Shown: positions 44,217 through 53,692 of the stretch, piece by piece
How positions within the stretch are numbered: the first letter of the stretch is position 1
How the letters are laid out: every line of letters starts with the position of its first letter
Assembly (NCBI GenBank): GCA_950295325.1
Contig: OX485809.1
Span: 39,155,081-39,215,080 of the forward strand
Direction: 5' to 3'
Source of the DNA: Polytrichum commune
Lineage: Eukaryota > Streptophyta > Polytrichopsida > Polytrichales > Polytrichaceae
DNA length: 60,000 bases
Position numbers and translations under genes: made by a program
Notes under the pieces: generated by a model
The model's input: only the letters and a program-made list of their open reading frames with translations
What the model was told of the DNA's origin: nothing
Databases searched by the model: none

Positions 44217-45548
44217 CATTGCTGCAAAAATCGGTTTGGAGCCCCCGAAGACGTTGAAGATGAAGTCCCCCCTCTTCGTGAGGGTCCTCATCATCCGCAG
44301 GTAAAAATCCATCCGCAGCTCATCCGCGGGGTAGTTGGCGTACTTCGCCTCGTCGTACAAGCTCCTGCTGGTGCCCAACCCTTCTGGGACTTGGAAAAGC
44401 TTTTCCATCCGGGCTATAGGATGGTTTGGCACCTTCAGCAGCTCAGCTTTGTACACGAAGTACAAGCACAGCACACAGACTATCTTCGTCTTCTTGTCTT
44501 TCAATGAGCTGTACGCCCCCTCCGCCGGTGCAGCAACGTAATGAGATTTTGAGACGGCGTACTCTGGTTGCAATTTACGCACGATCTCGTACACCTGCTC
44601 CGCCCTCCTGTCCTCGACAATCCACAACCAGACGTCGACCTCCCTGAATTTGGGGCTGGCGTAGTCCACAAACTTGGTGAAGAACGGCTCGTAAAACGGG
44701 GTGCTCATTGTCCCCTCGAATGAGGCTCCAGGAATGTTCCTGAAGTCTATCATTCCGAAGGGGAAGCGGTCCCCAGCTGCAGTCCTGATCGCCATCCTGG
44801 ACTCAGAGCCCGGCCAACCTTGGATCTTTAGAGGTTCGAGGGAGACCAAGTTGAAGTGAGCTTCGCCCTCGAACCTGACGATCTTCTTCTCCTTTATAAA
44901 GTTGGAGAAGGCACGCGCGGAGTGTTCGGGAAGCGCCCGGTTCCTCCCCCCCTTCACGAACTTGGACCTGAGGAAGTCGTCTCCCGCCTCCCTCATGAGT
45001 GCCGCCATGGACGCACTGGTGAACTTGTACTCGGCTTTGAATGCCCTCCAGTGCGCCTCGTCAACCTCTCCGTCCACGATGAGCTTCTTCTTGGGCACCA
45101 GCTTGTGCAGCTCTTGGACAATGGTCGTCTTCTTCTTCCTGTTCTCCGTCCATTCCTTCAAGGTGTAGCATGAAGGGACGAAGATCTTTGGCTTCGTGAA
45201 GACGATCTTTGGGTGAACCCAGCATCTCTTCGCCGTCGGCTCCACGTGGAGGATGTGGGACGCCGCCTTTCCCACCTCTGTCTCTGAGAGACCTTGAAGA
45301 GCTCTAAAGAACTCCCTCACTAGTGGCTTCATTTGCTTGAAGCGCGCAGTCTGGTTGTACAGAATACCGGTGTCGGGATCGATGAGGTCTCCCGTCTCGT
45401 GTTTTTCGAAGACAGTCTTCCATTTTGTCCACACGGAGTCGGACGCTGTGATCAAGTAGATTTCTCCTCTTAGCTCGTTATATTTTTTTTGCTTGTGGCT
45501 AGCGTTGTCAATAGAGGAGAATTTATTGATCATCTGGTATTTGAAGTC
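44217..45548 (-). CDS. Exon 2 of the ParB-methyltransferase-like gene: N4/N6 DNA-methyltransferase-like domain
   Basis: 1332 nt (444 codons, phase 0 at both ends; acceptor ATGTTCAG/GAC, donor GCAATG/GTAAGA). It continues exon 1 with DFKYQMINKF. The first ~280 residues are Lys-rich and unrecognised. From about residue 740 of the joined protein the pattern of an amino-DNA methyltransferase of the beta class appears. REVDVWLWIVED stands where the catalytic (D/N/S)PP(Y/W) motif is expected, without PP. GDFIFNVFGGSK (877-888) matches the SAM-binding FxGxG motif, continued across the intron by AAM/MSGLNIYSYVED. Such enzymes methylate adenine N6 or cytosine N4, mostly in bacteria and phages, where ParB-methyltransferase fusions are known. 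The lost PP suggests a non-catalytic or altered protein. Confidence is moderate because only the fold pattern, not a full motif set, is seen. Confidence 0.6.
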
Positions 45549-45624
45549 CTGAACATGAAGTCAAGAACATATGTTAGAGAACACATCATGAAAAAAATGG
45601 AACAGCAGTTTAAGACATGCCAAT

Positions 45625-46090
45625 AGTTTGGGTCGATCGACCCAAACTTTAAATCTGATGAAGACTATAAGACATGCCAATAGTTTGGGTCGATCGACCC
45701 AAACTTTAAATCTGATGAAGACTATAAAACATGCCAATAGTTTGGGTCGATCGACCCAAACTTTAAATCTGATGAAGACTATAAAACATGCCAATAGTTT
45801 GGGTCGATCGACCCAAACTTTAAATCTGATGAAGACTATAAAACATGCCAATAGTTTGGGTCGATCGACCCAAACTTTAAATCTGATGAAGACTATAAAA
45901 CATGCCAATAGTTTGGGTCGATCGACCCAAACTTTAAATCTGATGAAGACTATAAAACATGCCAATAGTTTGGGTCGATCGACCCAAACTTTAAATCTGA
46001 TGAATCCAAGAGTTTGGGTCGATCGACCCAAACTACAAAACTTGGGAAGAAAATAAACAATACAAGAGTTTGGGTCGATCGACCCAAACT
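45625..46090. repeat. Palindrome array, nine units (seven at an exact 57-bp period), in intron 1
   Basis: Perfect 24-bp palindromes with AT centre (AGTTTGGGTCGA and its complement) start at 45625, 45682, 45739, 45796, 45853, 45910, 45967, 46011 and 46067. The 33-bp spacer (TTAAATCTGATGAAGACTATAA...) is nearly identical in the first seven units, showing recent tandem amplification. The array fills intron 1 (46097-45549). Its outermost palindrome begins only 7 bp from the exon 1 donor. Confidence 0.95.
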
Positions 46091-46097
46091 TACTCAC

Positions 46098-47447
46098 CTC
46101 CCATTTTGGGTTCTTGTCTTTTGCATTCTCCCTTTCCTTGGGCGGCCTGCCGTAGAACTCCCACACATCCCTCGAGGCCATTATATTCCTAATCCAGGAT
46201 GCCTGATACGCCCTCTTTTTATTCCCCATGTTGAAAAACCTGGAGATGTCACTGAGGACGGTCTCGTTGTCCGACCAAACCACCAGTGCCTTCCATACCT
46301 TCAGCTTCTCCTTCTGGTTGTTGGGGTCGTCCCATTCAGTCATCAGCTGGATTTTTTTGGAGGCCTCTACACTGTGCTGGCCGTCAATCAGCCAGAAATC
46401 TCCTTTAGAAATCGCCGGCCACATATCAGCCGTAGGCATTCTTTTTAGCCCCTGGGGCATCACGACAATTGTCTGCCTGTCGTCCTTGAACTGCCCTCCC
46501 AAGATTTGAGCGACCATCCAGTCGACATAGGCATCCTCCTTGGCTCGGACACACTTTTCAGGTGGCGCAAGGTGGCATTGTGCAATGTTCACCTCGAACT
46601 TGAAGTCCCTGCCCATGAAGAAGCAATGGAGGCATTTCGTCTCAAAATTGTCGTTGATTTTTTGAATTTCCCCAGCATCAACCTCTTGGCCAGGCTTGGG
46701 CATCCGCAACTCTGGCGAAACTGGCTCGGTGGTCATGACTGATGACTCTCTTGCCCTTTTCGACGGGGTCGTCTGCCGGCTTCCGGACGGGGTCGTCAGC
46801 CGGCTTCCTGAAGGAGTCGGCGTCTCGCTGTCAGCCAGAGTCGAGGTAGTGCTCGGTCTTCTAGAATCTGCCGGAACCGCCAGCGGAATCCTCACAGATT
46901 GGGGTCTGGAGGAACCTGCTCCTTCTTCTGTCTTGGCCTTCCGCCTGACAGGTTGTTGCGTTTTTGGTTTGCTTTGCAACGCTTTATTCAAAACCGTGAT
47001 CGCTTGTTTCAGTTTTGTGAACCTGCTAGCGACCTTGGTGTTCGATACAGTGCCATCTATGAAGATGGTCTCCGGTTTTATTATCTCCGGGTCAACGCAC
47101 GTCTCCTTGGCGTATAGGGGGTCGAAAGCCTCGGAGAATTGGTGCATGAACATATGCACGTTCTGCACTGCGGAGTTCTCTAGAATAACGTCAACGTGCT
47201 CCCCGAGAGCTTGGACGGAAGCAACCTCCCATCCCGTCAGCGTTGCCCAGGTGTGTTGCTCGTGGGTCCCCACTTTCACCACGAACAAGAGCTTGTACTG
47301 GGAGGCTTTCACAACCTGAACGGACCACGCAAAAACAATCCCATCCTTTGGGACGTATGAGTCGTCCTGTGGAGTTTCGTACTCCTCCCAAAGGTAGTCT
47401 GGGGCGAGCATGAACCACCTCTCTCCAGGTCTCTTTTTAGTGGCCAT
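46098..47447 (-). CDS. Exon 1 of the ParB-methyltransferase-like gene: ParB/DGQHR-like domain
   Basis: 1350 nt, 450 codons, from ATG at 47447 (MATKKRPGERW) to the donor AAATGGGAG/GTGAGT. An acceptor-like TTACAG directly precedes the ATG, so an upstream leader exon is possible. Residues 1-170 are unrecognised. About 170-260 is a Ser/Pro/Thr-rich linker with a repeated TPSGSR motif. From about 300 to 440 lies a ParB/sulfiredoxin-type fold: TIVVMPQGLKR...FWLIDGQHSVEASKK, with DGQHS at 355-359 corresponding to the (D)G(Q)HR motif of ParB-like and DndB-like DNA-binding proteins. In bacteria such domains bind palindromic sites, hydrolyse CTP or act as nucleases. The gene is surrounded by palindromes. 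The open frame continues through the palindromic intron, but the strong donor argues that this is not coding. Confidence 0.65.
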
Positions 47448-47472
47448 CTGTAAGTCCAGAAACAAAATTGTT

Positions 47473-47580
47473 AGTTTAGGTCGATCGACCCAAAGTTTTT
47501 CAACTTGGATTGAACATCAGTGCGAATTGAAGGGTGCTCTACTGGCCATCATGAAGAGGTTTGGGTCGACCGACCCAAAC
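47473..47580. repeat. Two single palindromes just upstream of the ParB-methyltransferase-like gene
   Basis: A mutated copy at 47473-47496 (AGTTTAGG... AAAGT, AT centre) lies 26 bp 5' of the ATG. A perfect-armed copy lies at 47559-47580 (AC centre). Between them is unique sequence. Confidence 0.85.
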
Positions 47581-47838
47581 CCAAGCCTCGAATAGCCTAA
47601 TCTTATAAGAATTATTGGTAAAGTTCGGGTCTTAAGAATATGAATATATTGAATATTGTGTAGTGGTCAAATTATCCAACATGAGAGCAATTTTCGGTGA
47701 CCTTCTAGAGCCGCGCTGGACGTATGTGGACATGCCAGCAAATATCAGACGATTTCAAATTATAGCCATTTGAATATAATTTCTTGTTGATGGTGGGAAG
47801 GATGTTTATCTTGGGATATTGGATTTGTAGGTTGCAGA

Positions 47839-48084
47839 GTTTGGGTCGAGCGACCCAAACCAGCTGCAGAGTTTGGGTCGAGCGACCCAAACCAGCTGCA
47901 GAGTTTGGGTCGCTCGACCCAAACCAGCTGCATAGTTTCGGTCGAGCGACCCAAACCAGCTGCATAGTTTGGGTTGAGCGACCCAAACCAGCTGCAGAGT
48001 TTGGGTCGAGCGACCCAAACCGCCTGCAGGTTTTGGGTCGTTCGAACCCAACCAGCTGCAGAGTTTGGGTCGGTCGACCCAAAC
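47839..48084. repeat. Palindrome array, eight units of 32 bp
   Basis: Palindromes start at 47839, 47871, 47903, 47935, 47967, 47999, 48031 and 48063. The spacer is CAGCTGCAGA or CAGCTGCATA, itself containing the GCAGCTGC-like dyad. Centres are mostly AG, with CT, TT and GT in others; three units carry point changes in an arm. The array lies 390-640 bp 5' of the ParB-methyltransferase-like start codon. Confidence 0.93.
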
Positions 48085-48339
48085 TAGCTGCCCAGTTAAT
48101 TCTTTATGGGTTTGGGGTTTTATATAGAGGTTTCGGGCGTCTACCGAAACCGTAGTGTTTCCATATTCACCCATAATGTTTTACGCTGCATATACAATGC
48201 TTATACATTGTATATGCATGAAGACCCTAAAGGCTAAGAAGCAGGTTATGTTGAATGAGATAAGTTACCTTGATGCAAGCTCTACCAATCTGATGTTGTT
48301 TTGCGAATAGGTTTTGCGAATCTGATTCTTAGAATCTGA
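48085..48339. other. Unique spacer
   Basis: Contains a short dyad TACAATGCTTATACATTGTA near 48191. No gene seen. Confidence 0.4.
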
Positions 48340-48960
48340 TTACACCTGAACACTCAGATATCACTAACACTCACTAGAATTCCACTCACTAGATTTCACA
48401 AACAACTCACACACACTTCAAAACAACAAAAGCACTCTGAAATCACTACAACGGCGCACTTTAAAACAAAAACACACTCCTAACCAACAAACACACTCTG
48501 AAATCACTCAATGCTCGTATTTTTAAACAAAACAACACTCCTAAACAACAAACACACTATGAAATCACTCAATGCGGATACTTTTACACAAAAACACTAC
48601 CCTACTACAATCACTCCTAAACCCTTACAAGAAGAAGAGAGAATGAGAGACGGCGAGAAGAATGAGAGAAGAGAGAAGGAGAGTATGAGAGAATGAGAGA
48701 ATGAGAGAATGAGTGTAAGTCGAAAGGCGCCGCTTGCAGTCCTAACCAACAAACACACTCTGAAATCACTCAATGCTTGTATTTTTAAACAAAACAACAC
48801 TCCTAATCAACATACACACCCTGAAATCACTCAATGCGCATATTTCTACACAAAAACACTTCCCCAACCCCTAAACACACTCTACAATCACTCCTAAACC
48901 CTTACAAGAAGAAAAAAAGAATGAGAGAAGAGGGTTACAAGAATCAGAGAGGTGGAAAGG
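48340..48960. repeat. Degenerate ~68-70-bp tandem repeats
   Basis: Units contain AACAAACACACTCTGAAATC, ACTCAATGC and (T)TTTTAAACAAAACAACAC. About six to seven partial units occur between 48400 and 48860. A second block, CCTAAACCCTTACAAGAAGA followed by GAGAGAATGAGAG-rich sequence, occurs at about 48617 and 48894, so the whole cassette seems duplicated. Confidence 0.6.
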
Positions 48961-49320
48961 AATGAGAGAGAGAATGTGGGAAGCGGCGTTAGGCGGAGGC
49001 GCCGCTTCACGACAAGGTGAGAAATGAGGGAGAGAAAGGAGGGAGCTTGGCGCGGAGGGAGTTAAATAGACAAAGCGAAGGGTCGCCATGGGACCCAATC
49101 TGGGCCATGGGAGCGCCCCGAGCCCATCTACGGCTCACAAGCCTCGCGGGCAGCCACCCTGCCATGTGTCAACACCTTATTGGTGATGGTGGCTACCCGA
49201 GGCTTCTGGGGTGCACACTTGGCGCCTAGCGGCCACCCGGCCTCCTGCCCGCCAAAGCCCGGCCCCGGCCTTCTAAGCCGCTATCTATAGCGGCTTAGCC
49301 CAAAAATCGAAAAGCAACAT
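48961..49320. other. GC-rich segment with a perfect hairpin
   Basis: Far more GC-rich than the DNA to its right. It ends in a perfect dyad TAAGCCGCTA-TCTA-TAGCGGCTTA near 49275-49300. No coding frame is convincing. It may belong to the promoter side of the minus-strand gene island. Confidence 0.4.
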
Positions 49321-49820
49321 AGCCTAAGGTATTGCACATAATTAACACCATCACCAACTCTGATTTTAATGGTGTTCAATTCAATGGTCCCGCGTTGGAA
49401 TTGCTTACATCATAGAATGAATCCATTATTTGTTTTAGTATTTGAATAATGTAGTCATATGGAGTAAGATGAGAGCGATACAAAGTCTAAGAGGAGTATT
49501 TCATAAGTATATTGCAATTCTCAATGCAATTGCACGGTGCAACAATTAAAATATGGTGACAATTTACATGGTCAAGGGTTTAGTGCTCTCTATTGTAATT
49601 TCTATAACCCAAGTTCGTAGAAGATAAGGCTCTAGCATACAATGGATATTACCCACCCAAGTAGCATTAAATTCAACATTTATATCAGTACATAGAAGTT
49701 GACATTTGAAGTACATGGGAGATACACAAAGATTACAAATTTATCTACTGCAACCCCATGGAGTTCAACATCATATGAAGCCATTTAAGCATTAAGCTTG
49801 ATGTTCGATGATCCCTCCAA
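49321..49820. other. AT-rich intergenic DNA
   Basis: Composition drops sharply after 49320. No gene or repeat is recognised. Confidence 0.4.
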
Positions 49821-49852
49821 CCTAAACCCTAAACCCTAAACCCTAAACCCTA
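49821..49852. repeat. Interstitial telomeric repeat (CCCTAAA)4
   Basis: CCTAAACCCTAAACCCTAAA continues to CCCTA: about four and a half units of the plant-type telomere in C-rich orientation. Confidence 0.9.
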
Positions 49853-50609
49853 CACACCGCAAGCCTTAAATGAATGGCACATAAGGTTAAATGACAGGGC
49901 CTTAGTGCTTGTAGTTTCCAATACAAATGTATATTGTCTTGACAACATCCTAATCATATGTGCTCACGATCATGTCAACCAATATTAAGTTATAACAATG
50001 TCTGTCTAAAAAAAAGAGTATAATAACTTGATTATAGTATATATGATCTTCATACTAGATTTCAAATGGACTTCATGATAGTTTCAAACATCCTTGAAAG
50101 AGTGAACTAAAAAGTCCTATTCGTGATGGAATTCCCATTAATGCCTTTCACATAGGTTATCCATTGCCACACTTGTATGTTGGACAATGGATCAACGTTG
50201 TGTGCACACATTACAAACGTCACATGTTCTTTTAAAGCTTTTCTCATTTTATTGTTGCAAATTGAAAGTTGGCCAATTTATTCAAATTTTTCATGAGATC
50301 AATTCCTTGTTTTCAATGTATAAGTCCTCATGTGAAAGTCTTCATAATGACATAAACTGTAATTACTGTATTTGGTGGCTTTGGCTATATGAAGTTTCAT
50401 AATGTTCCCACATATATTGTCAAGATATTATTTGAAATAAACCATAATATTTGAGTCCAAGTAGAGTAATATCCTGGAAGTACATAATTTAATTTGTATG
50501 CAATGCATCAATGTGAAGTTGTGGAGGATGGGTTCTCAAAATCACTTATCAAATATCATTTTCTTCCCAATGGTGCATGTCATAGGCACATAAAATGAGA
50601 CAGTCTACC
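49853..50609. other. Intergenic DNA
   Basis: No gene seen. About 50085-50190 resembles 51385-51495 (GAACTAAAA..., CATTGCCACACTTG.ATG) as a diverged direct repeat. Confidence 0.4.
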
Positions 50610-51245
50610 CCCATCAACAATAATTTTAATTTTTTTGACAAATATTGTTATAGGATATTGGAAGATATATTGGAGATCTTTCTTTATCATTTTTTTTCAT
50701 ATCCTTACTAACACTATATTCAAACATGTAACTTCAACATATTACCATAGATAATATTGAGTGTTTGAGTTTACATTTGATGTTACTTACTTTCATAGTG
50801 GTATTAGTATTGAGTAGATGCGTTCGTATTTATTGTATCAAACTCTAAATATGTTATTTATTGTAGGGACACTACAACACTACATTTTTTGTCAAACATT
50901 TTTTTAAACAAATAAAGTTAACTACATTTTTTTGACAGGTCAAATCACAAATAACTTAAGTTACAAAACCCAACTACACAAAATATGATATCTAGTGTTT
51001 GATACCCTATATACAAGCGCATGCACTAAATATCAATAACCATATGAAAGTCAGTGACATAAAATGTAAACTCTCACAATAAGTATCATCTATGGTAATA
51101 TGTAGAATTTACATGTTTGCAATTAGTGTTAGGAAGGATGTGAAAAGAAAAAATTTACGTGAAAGTAGAAGGTAAGCGACACATTTATGTGTAACAATAA
51201 TTGTCAAAGATTTAAAAATTAATGTTGAGCATAGTAGAGTGGTAA
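50610..51245. mobile_element. Large foldback element with ~240-bp imperfect arms
   Basis: Left arm about 50615-50860, right arm about 50985-51240. Matching blocks on opposite strands include ATTACCATAGAT, GAGTTTACATTT, ACTTTCATA and TTTTGACAA.TATTGTTA. The ~120-bp centre has a small T-rich dyad. No coding capacity. It is flanked by the diverged direct repeats noted on either side. Confidence 0.6.
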
Positions 51246-51505
51246 CAACACTAAATATAATGAAACACACACCCCATATTTTGTGTAGTTATTTCATCAC
51301 GGAATTAGCAATGTCATTTGATGGTTGGCGCCACGAAGAGCCACGAAGGCCACACATTAGTAAACTTGAAGTGAACTTCAAGATGGATTCAAATATCATT
51401 AATAGATTGAACTAAAACGCCACATTGGTAGTTAGTATCCCTTTAACAACGTCCACATACGTTCCTCATTGCCACACTTGCATGCGAGATAATAGAGCAA
51501 TGTTC
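51246..51505. other. Intergenic DNA with diverged direct repeat
   Basis: The partner of the block near 50085-50190; no gene. Confidence 0.35.
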
Positions 51506-51524
51506 TAGGGTTTAGGGTTTATGG
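51506..51524. repeat. Short interstitial telomeric repeat (TTTAGGG)2
   Basis: TAGGGTTTAGGGTTTATGGG. The G-rich orientation is opposite to the block at 49821, so the two point outward as chromosome ends would. Confidence 0.75.
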
Positions 51525-52211
51525 GAGACAAATAAATAATTTTATTCATCACGACAATGGCCTCAAGCCTTGGAAACCCTTTCATAATTGCAGCCTCCAA
51601 ATGGCCCAAACCCCACCTAAATAGGTTTACACTTGAAAGCATTGAATGGAGTTAAAATATTGGTTAAAATATACCGTCATGACACTTGAAAAAATTAATG
51701 TGGCCGCCACCCTTCCTCCCAACGGCGTATGTCATATCCACAAAAGACAAAAAAAAGAAGATTAAATATCATAGACTAAGTCATATGACGGCTGGGGTAT
51801 CAGAGGGGCATTGATAGATGCGCATTTTCCACTATAAACAAAAAACGGGGAATTATGTTAGGAGGTTTTGAAATAATCAAAATATGAGAACAAGGCGGGA
51901 AAGGCATCCAATGAGGAAGTCCGAGAAACGGAGGTGGATAGTATAAAGGGACGCACCCCCCAAAATTCAGTCCTTTTTTGCTCTTCTCCCACTCTTGAAT
52001 TCGTGGAGAGAACTCTTAGTCGGAGCTATACTTCAAGGTTCGTGCATGCTTCCGTTCATTAGCACTTATCCACAGCATGCAAGTTCATGAGCACCTATCC
52101 ACAGCATGGAAGCCCACCGTGAACTTTGCAATGAGCTCAAAATCAACACATTTCGGATTATCCGCCGCATTATCCGCCGGATTTTGAGGGTTTTAGGGTG
52201 ACTCTTATCAG
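51525..52211. other. Unique DNA left of the 79-bp array
   Basis: Probable upstream region. A direct repeat GAGCACCTATCCACAGCATG / TTAGCACTTATCCACAGCATG occurs near 52060-52110, and a TTATCCGCC duplication near 52158-52180. No gene. Confidence 0.4.
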
Positions 52212-53500
52212 GTTTGGGTCGGTCGACCCAAACCCCTCCGCTAGTGTGGGCGGGTTTCAGCCTGACCCTGATCATCTGAGGAGTCCATCTTGCCCCTCAA
52301 GGTTTGGGTCGGTCGACCCAAACCTTTACTCTCATGAGGCAGTTACTAGGGTGGACACGGAGTCCATCCTGCCCCTCAATGTTTGGGTCGGTCGACCCAA
52401 ACCCACCCTCACATGGGGCAAGTACTAGGGTGCGCATGGAGCCCATGCTGCCCCTCAATGTTTGGGTCGGTCGACCCAAACCTATCCCCTCGTGAGGCAG
52501 GATCTAGAGTGGACAAGGAGCCCATCCTGGCCCTCAAGGTTTGGGTCGGTCGACCCAAACCTATCCCCTCGTGAGGCAGGGTCTAGAGTGGACAAGGAGC
52601 CCATCCTGGCCCTCAAGGTTTGGGTCGGTCGACCCAAACCTATACCCTCATGAGGCAGGTACTAGGGTGGACACGGAGTCCATCTTGCCCCTCAAGGTTT
52701 GGGTCGGTCGACCCAAACCCACCCTCACATGGAGCAGGTACTAGGGTGCACACTGAGCCCATCCTGCCCCTCAATGTTTGGGTCGGTCGACCCAAACCTA
52801 TACTCTCATGAGGCAAGTACTAGGATGGACACGGAGTCCATCCTGCCCCTCAAGGTTTGGGTCGGTCGACCCAAACCTATACCCTCATGAGGCAGGTACT
52901 AGGGTGGACACGGAGTCCATCCTACCCCTGAAGGTTTGGGTCGGTCGACCCAAACCCACCTTCACATGAGGCAGGTACTAGGGTGCACACGGAGCCCATC
53001 CTGTCCCTGAAGGTTTGGGTCGGTCGACCCAAACCCACCTTCACATGAGGCAGGTACTAGGGTGCACACGGAGCCCATCCTGCCCCTGAAGGTTTGGGTC
53101 GATCGACCCAAACCCACCTTCACATGAGGCAGGTACTAGGGTGCAGACGGAGCCCATCCTGCCCCTGAAGGTTTGGGTCGGTCGACCCAAACCCACCCCC
53201 ACGTGAGGCAGGTACTAGGGTGGACTTTGAGCCCTTCCTGCCCTATAAGGTTTGGGTCGGTCGACCCAAACCTTATCCCACAGTGGGCATGTACTAGGTT
53301 TGACCCATCCCAGTGCCCTTACATAATTTGGGACGGTCTACCCAATCCATCCCCGCTGTGTGGGTGCTCTCTGTGATGAGCCTGAACCCATCTTGCGAAA
53401 ACGTTTGGGTCGCTCGACCCAATTTATCCCCACTGTTTGGATGGAATCTGGATGACCATGATCCCATCGTGCCACAAGGTTTGGGTAGGTCGACCCAAAC
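52212..53500. repeat. Palindrome array, 79-bp period, 17 units, upstream of the DUF7869 gene
   Basis: Palindromes start at 52212, 52302, then every 79 bp exactly (52381, 52460, 52539, 52618, 52697, 52776, 52855, 52934, 53013, 53092, 53171, 53250), followed by decayed units near 53325, 53403 and 53479. The centre is GT in nearly all (AT at 53092, CT at 53403). The 57-bp spacers are near-identical (CATGAGGCAGGTACTAGGGT, then GAGCCCATCCTGCCCCTCAA). The constant phase and high identity show recent tandem growth, and decay increases towards the gene start at 53.7 kb. Because 79 is not a multiple of three and all frames stay open, the short open frames here are artefacts. Confidence 0.95.
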
Positions 53501-53692
53501 CCAGACCCACCGTGTGGATGGGCTCTAAATGATAGTGTGTCCACTGGCCAACCCAAACCTTTACAGAGCCAATGGCATAGTAGTCATACGAACATGTATG
53601 AACACTGAGTATTTGCAATATTTTTTATATAAGATGGTTTTTGTATTATTCGATTGGAACCTACAATTTTTGTGGTTTCTTGATAAGGTTCA

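Noticed and set aside
45561-46097. Coding extension of exon 1 through the palindromes (repeated VWVDRPKLLACFIVFIRFK-like peptide)
   Set aside because: A strong GTGAGT donor precedes it, the next exon joins in phase from a good acceptor, and the palindrome is stop-free in every frame, which explains the open frame.
47705-48174. Small frames of 60-125 codons on both strands
   Set aside because: They are made of the 32-bp palindromic unit and have no independent coding signal.
52198-53376. Overlapping small frames of about 63-76 codons on the plus strand
   Set aside because: They recur every 79 bp in shifting frames and are products of the stop-free repeat unit.
43984-53500. Regularly spaced palindromic repeats as CRISPR arrays
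   Set aside because: Within each array the spacers are almost identical instead of unique, the DNA is nuclear plant-type, and no cas-like gene is present.
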